Below, piece after piece: positions 5,678-6,507 of a stretch of DNA of 6,507 nucleotides (positions within the stretch are counted from its first letter, which is position 1; the number at the start of each line of letters is the position of its first letter). The position numbers were made by a program, and so were the translations under genes. The stretch comes from an uncultured beta proteobacterium (GTDB lineage: Bacteria > Pseudomonadota > Gammaproteobacteria > Burkholderiales > Burkholderiaceae). The stretch is taken from NCBI GenBank assembly GCA_903892315.1, contig CAITHY010000166.1, positions 1 to 6,507 of the forward strand. Direction: 5' to 3'. The notes under the pieces were generated by a model. It worked only from the letters and a program-made list of their open reading frames with translations, was not told the origin of the DNA and did not search any database.

Positions 5678-6507
5678 TTATTTGCCACCGGATAGCACCC
5701 ATGTCACTAGCGCTTTGCGATCTTCTTCAGATAATTGAGACTGGGCAGGCATTGGTATGGAACCCCAAACTCCTGAGCCACCATTCTTTACCTTCGCCAT
5801 CAACTTATCTAATGCCCCAGTCTGCCCCTGATACTTCGCAGCAATATCAGTAACAGAGGGGCCTACCAGCTTCCCACTCATCGCATGACAAGCGGCACAG
5901 TTCTCACTCTTAAATAGCGCTGCGGGCCCTTTGCCGGCAGCATGCATTTCAGATGCATGAGCCAATCCTTCTGCTGAAGCACCTGGCAACTTAGTCAGCG
6001 GGGGTTTTGTAGAGTCAGATCCGCGGAATGGGCCATATTGACGATTTTGCTCAGCAATATTGCCGTGGGCATTTCTGGCATATTCAGGCAACTCGGAACC
6101 AATCTGTACGAATTGCACACAGTTAGTCATACATGCGGTTGCATGAACATCAGGACTACCTTTTGAGCTCCACAAACCATGCTTCAAAGTCATGCCATTA
6201 CGATTTGGCATACGCTTTTGCACTTCTGCAATGTTGGCATCACTAAGCACAAAGTCATCGGGCACAACTTCAGCCAAACTTAAAAGGTATGCTACCAAAG
6301 CAAAGGTATCATCAGGCGTAAGGGAGCGAGGCGCATTCCATGGCATTGCGCGATAGATATAGTCCCACAAAGAAGATACTGTAGCGACTTTCATAATAGT
6401 TGTTCGCTGCGGCTGTTTTCTATCCGAGAGTGATGCTACACGTCCCGTTTTAATATCATCAGCGGTGGTGCCGCCAATAATAGGCGTAAAAATTTCATTA
6501 GACTCGC
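5678..6507 (-). CDS. soxD: SoxD, cytochrome c subunit of sulfane dehydrogenase SoxCD (5' partial)
   Basis: SoxD is the cytochrome subunit that takes electrons from the molybdenum subunit SoxC when sulfane sulfur on SoxY is oxidised in the periplasm. The frame stays open to the right edge, so the start and the first haem motif lie outside; an in-frame ATG at 6392-6394 is internal. Visible near the break is the end of the first cytochrome domain, LWDYIYRAMPWNAPRSLTPDD, whose RAMP methionine is the likely haem ligand, then FALVAYLLSL. Counting from the internal ATG, the second domain has CAACH at 166-170 and M215 in GSIPMP as probable distal ligand. A linker between domains carries MPNRNGM and two cysteines (C88, C92). 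About 276 residues are visible, against roughly 380 for Paracoccus SoxD. soxC is expected directly upstream, given the gene order. A general diheme cytochrome is the alternative, but the context makes SoxD strongly favoured. Confidence 0.92.
   Translation of the reverse strand, partial: ESNEIFTPIIGGTTADDIKTGRVASLSDRKQPQRTTIMKVATVSSLWDYIYRAMPWNAPRSLTPDDTFALVAYLLSLAEVVPDDFVLSDANIAEVQKRMPNRNGMTLKHGLWSSKGSPDVHATACMTNCVQFVQIGSELPEYARNAHGNIAEQNRQYGPFRGSDSTKPPLTKLPGASAEGLAHASEMHAAGKGPAALFKSENCAACHAMSGKLVGPSVTDIAAKYQGQTGALDKLMAKVKNGGSGVWGSIPMPAQSQLSEEDRKALVTWVLSGGK

Noticed and set aside
5678..6394. A complete 238-residue cytochrome starting at the ATG at 6394
   Set aside because: The frame continues open to the window edge with SoxD-like sequence (for example the segment before SLWDYIYRAMP), and a start here would cut through the first cytochrome domain.

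Overview
The window holds most of a thiosulfate-oxidising Sox gene cluster, all on the minus strand, so transcription runs from the right edge to the left. In transcription order the genes are: soxD (5' end beyond the right edge), soxY, soxZ, soxA, soxX, soxB, a periplasmic DsrE-family protein, and a periplasmic metallo-beta-lactamase-fold (MBL) hydrolase. The order D-Y-Z-A-X-B matches the soxCDYZAXB arrangement of Burkholderiales (Betaproteobacteria). The fairly AT-rich DNA and the lysine/asparagine-rich proteins would suit a Polynucleobacter-like freshwater member. That taxonomic guess is an inference, not a demonstrated match.

Region by region. 5678-6507 encodes the C-terminal part of SoxD, the cytochrome subunit of sulfane dehydrogenase SoxCD. 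5145-5597 encodes SoxY, whose C-terminal GGCGG motif carries the substrate-binding cysteine. 4792-5100 encodes its partner SoxZ. 3955-4767 and 3306-3950 encode SoxA and SoxX, the c-type cytochrome pair that loads thiosulfate onto SoxY. 1528-3258 encodes SoxB, the dimanganese sulfate-releasing hydrolase. 1069-1506 and 97-1056 encode the DsrE-like and MBL-fold proteins, both with N-terminal export signals. The last ~96 bases on the left contain no gene that can be assigned firmly; two mutually exclusive partial reading frames are possible there.

How they work together (established for the Sox families): SoxXA oxidatively couples thiosulfate to the SoxY cysteine of SoxYZ. SoxB hydrolyses off the terminal sulfone as sulfate. 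SoxCD oxidises the remaining sulfane sulfur, and SoxB then releases the second sulfate. The presence of SoxD implies complete oxidation to sulfate without stored sulfur globules, provided soxC lies just beyond the right edge. Gaps between genes are 4 to 80 bases, which fits a single operon. The 80-base soxD-soxY gap could hold an internal promoter.

The core is a well-known system. The least explained part is the two-gene tail (DsrE-like plus MBL hydrolase), where a periplasmic single-cysteine DsrE protein sits next to a metallohydrolase of unknown substrate. No RNA genes, CRISPR arrays, insertion sequences or long repeats were seen.
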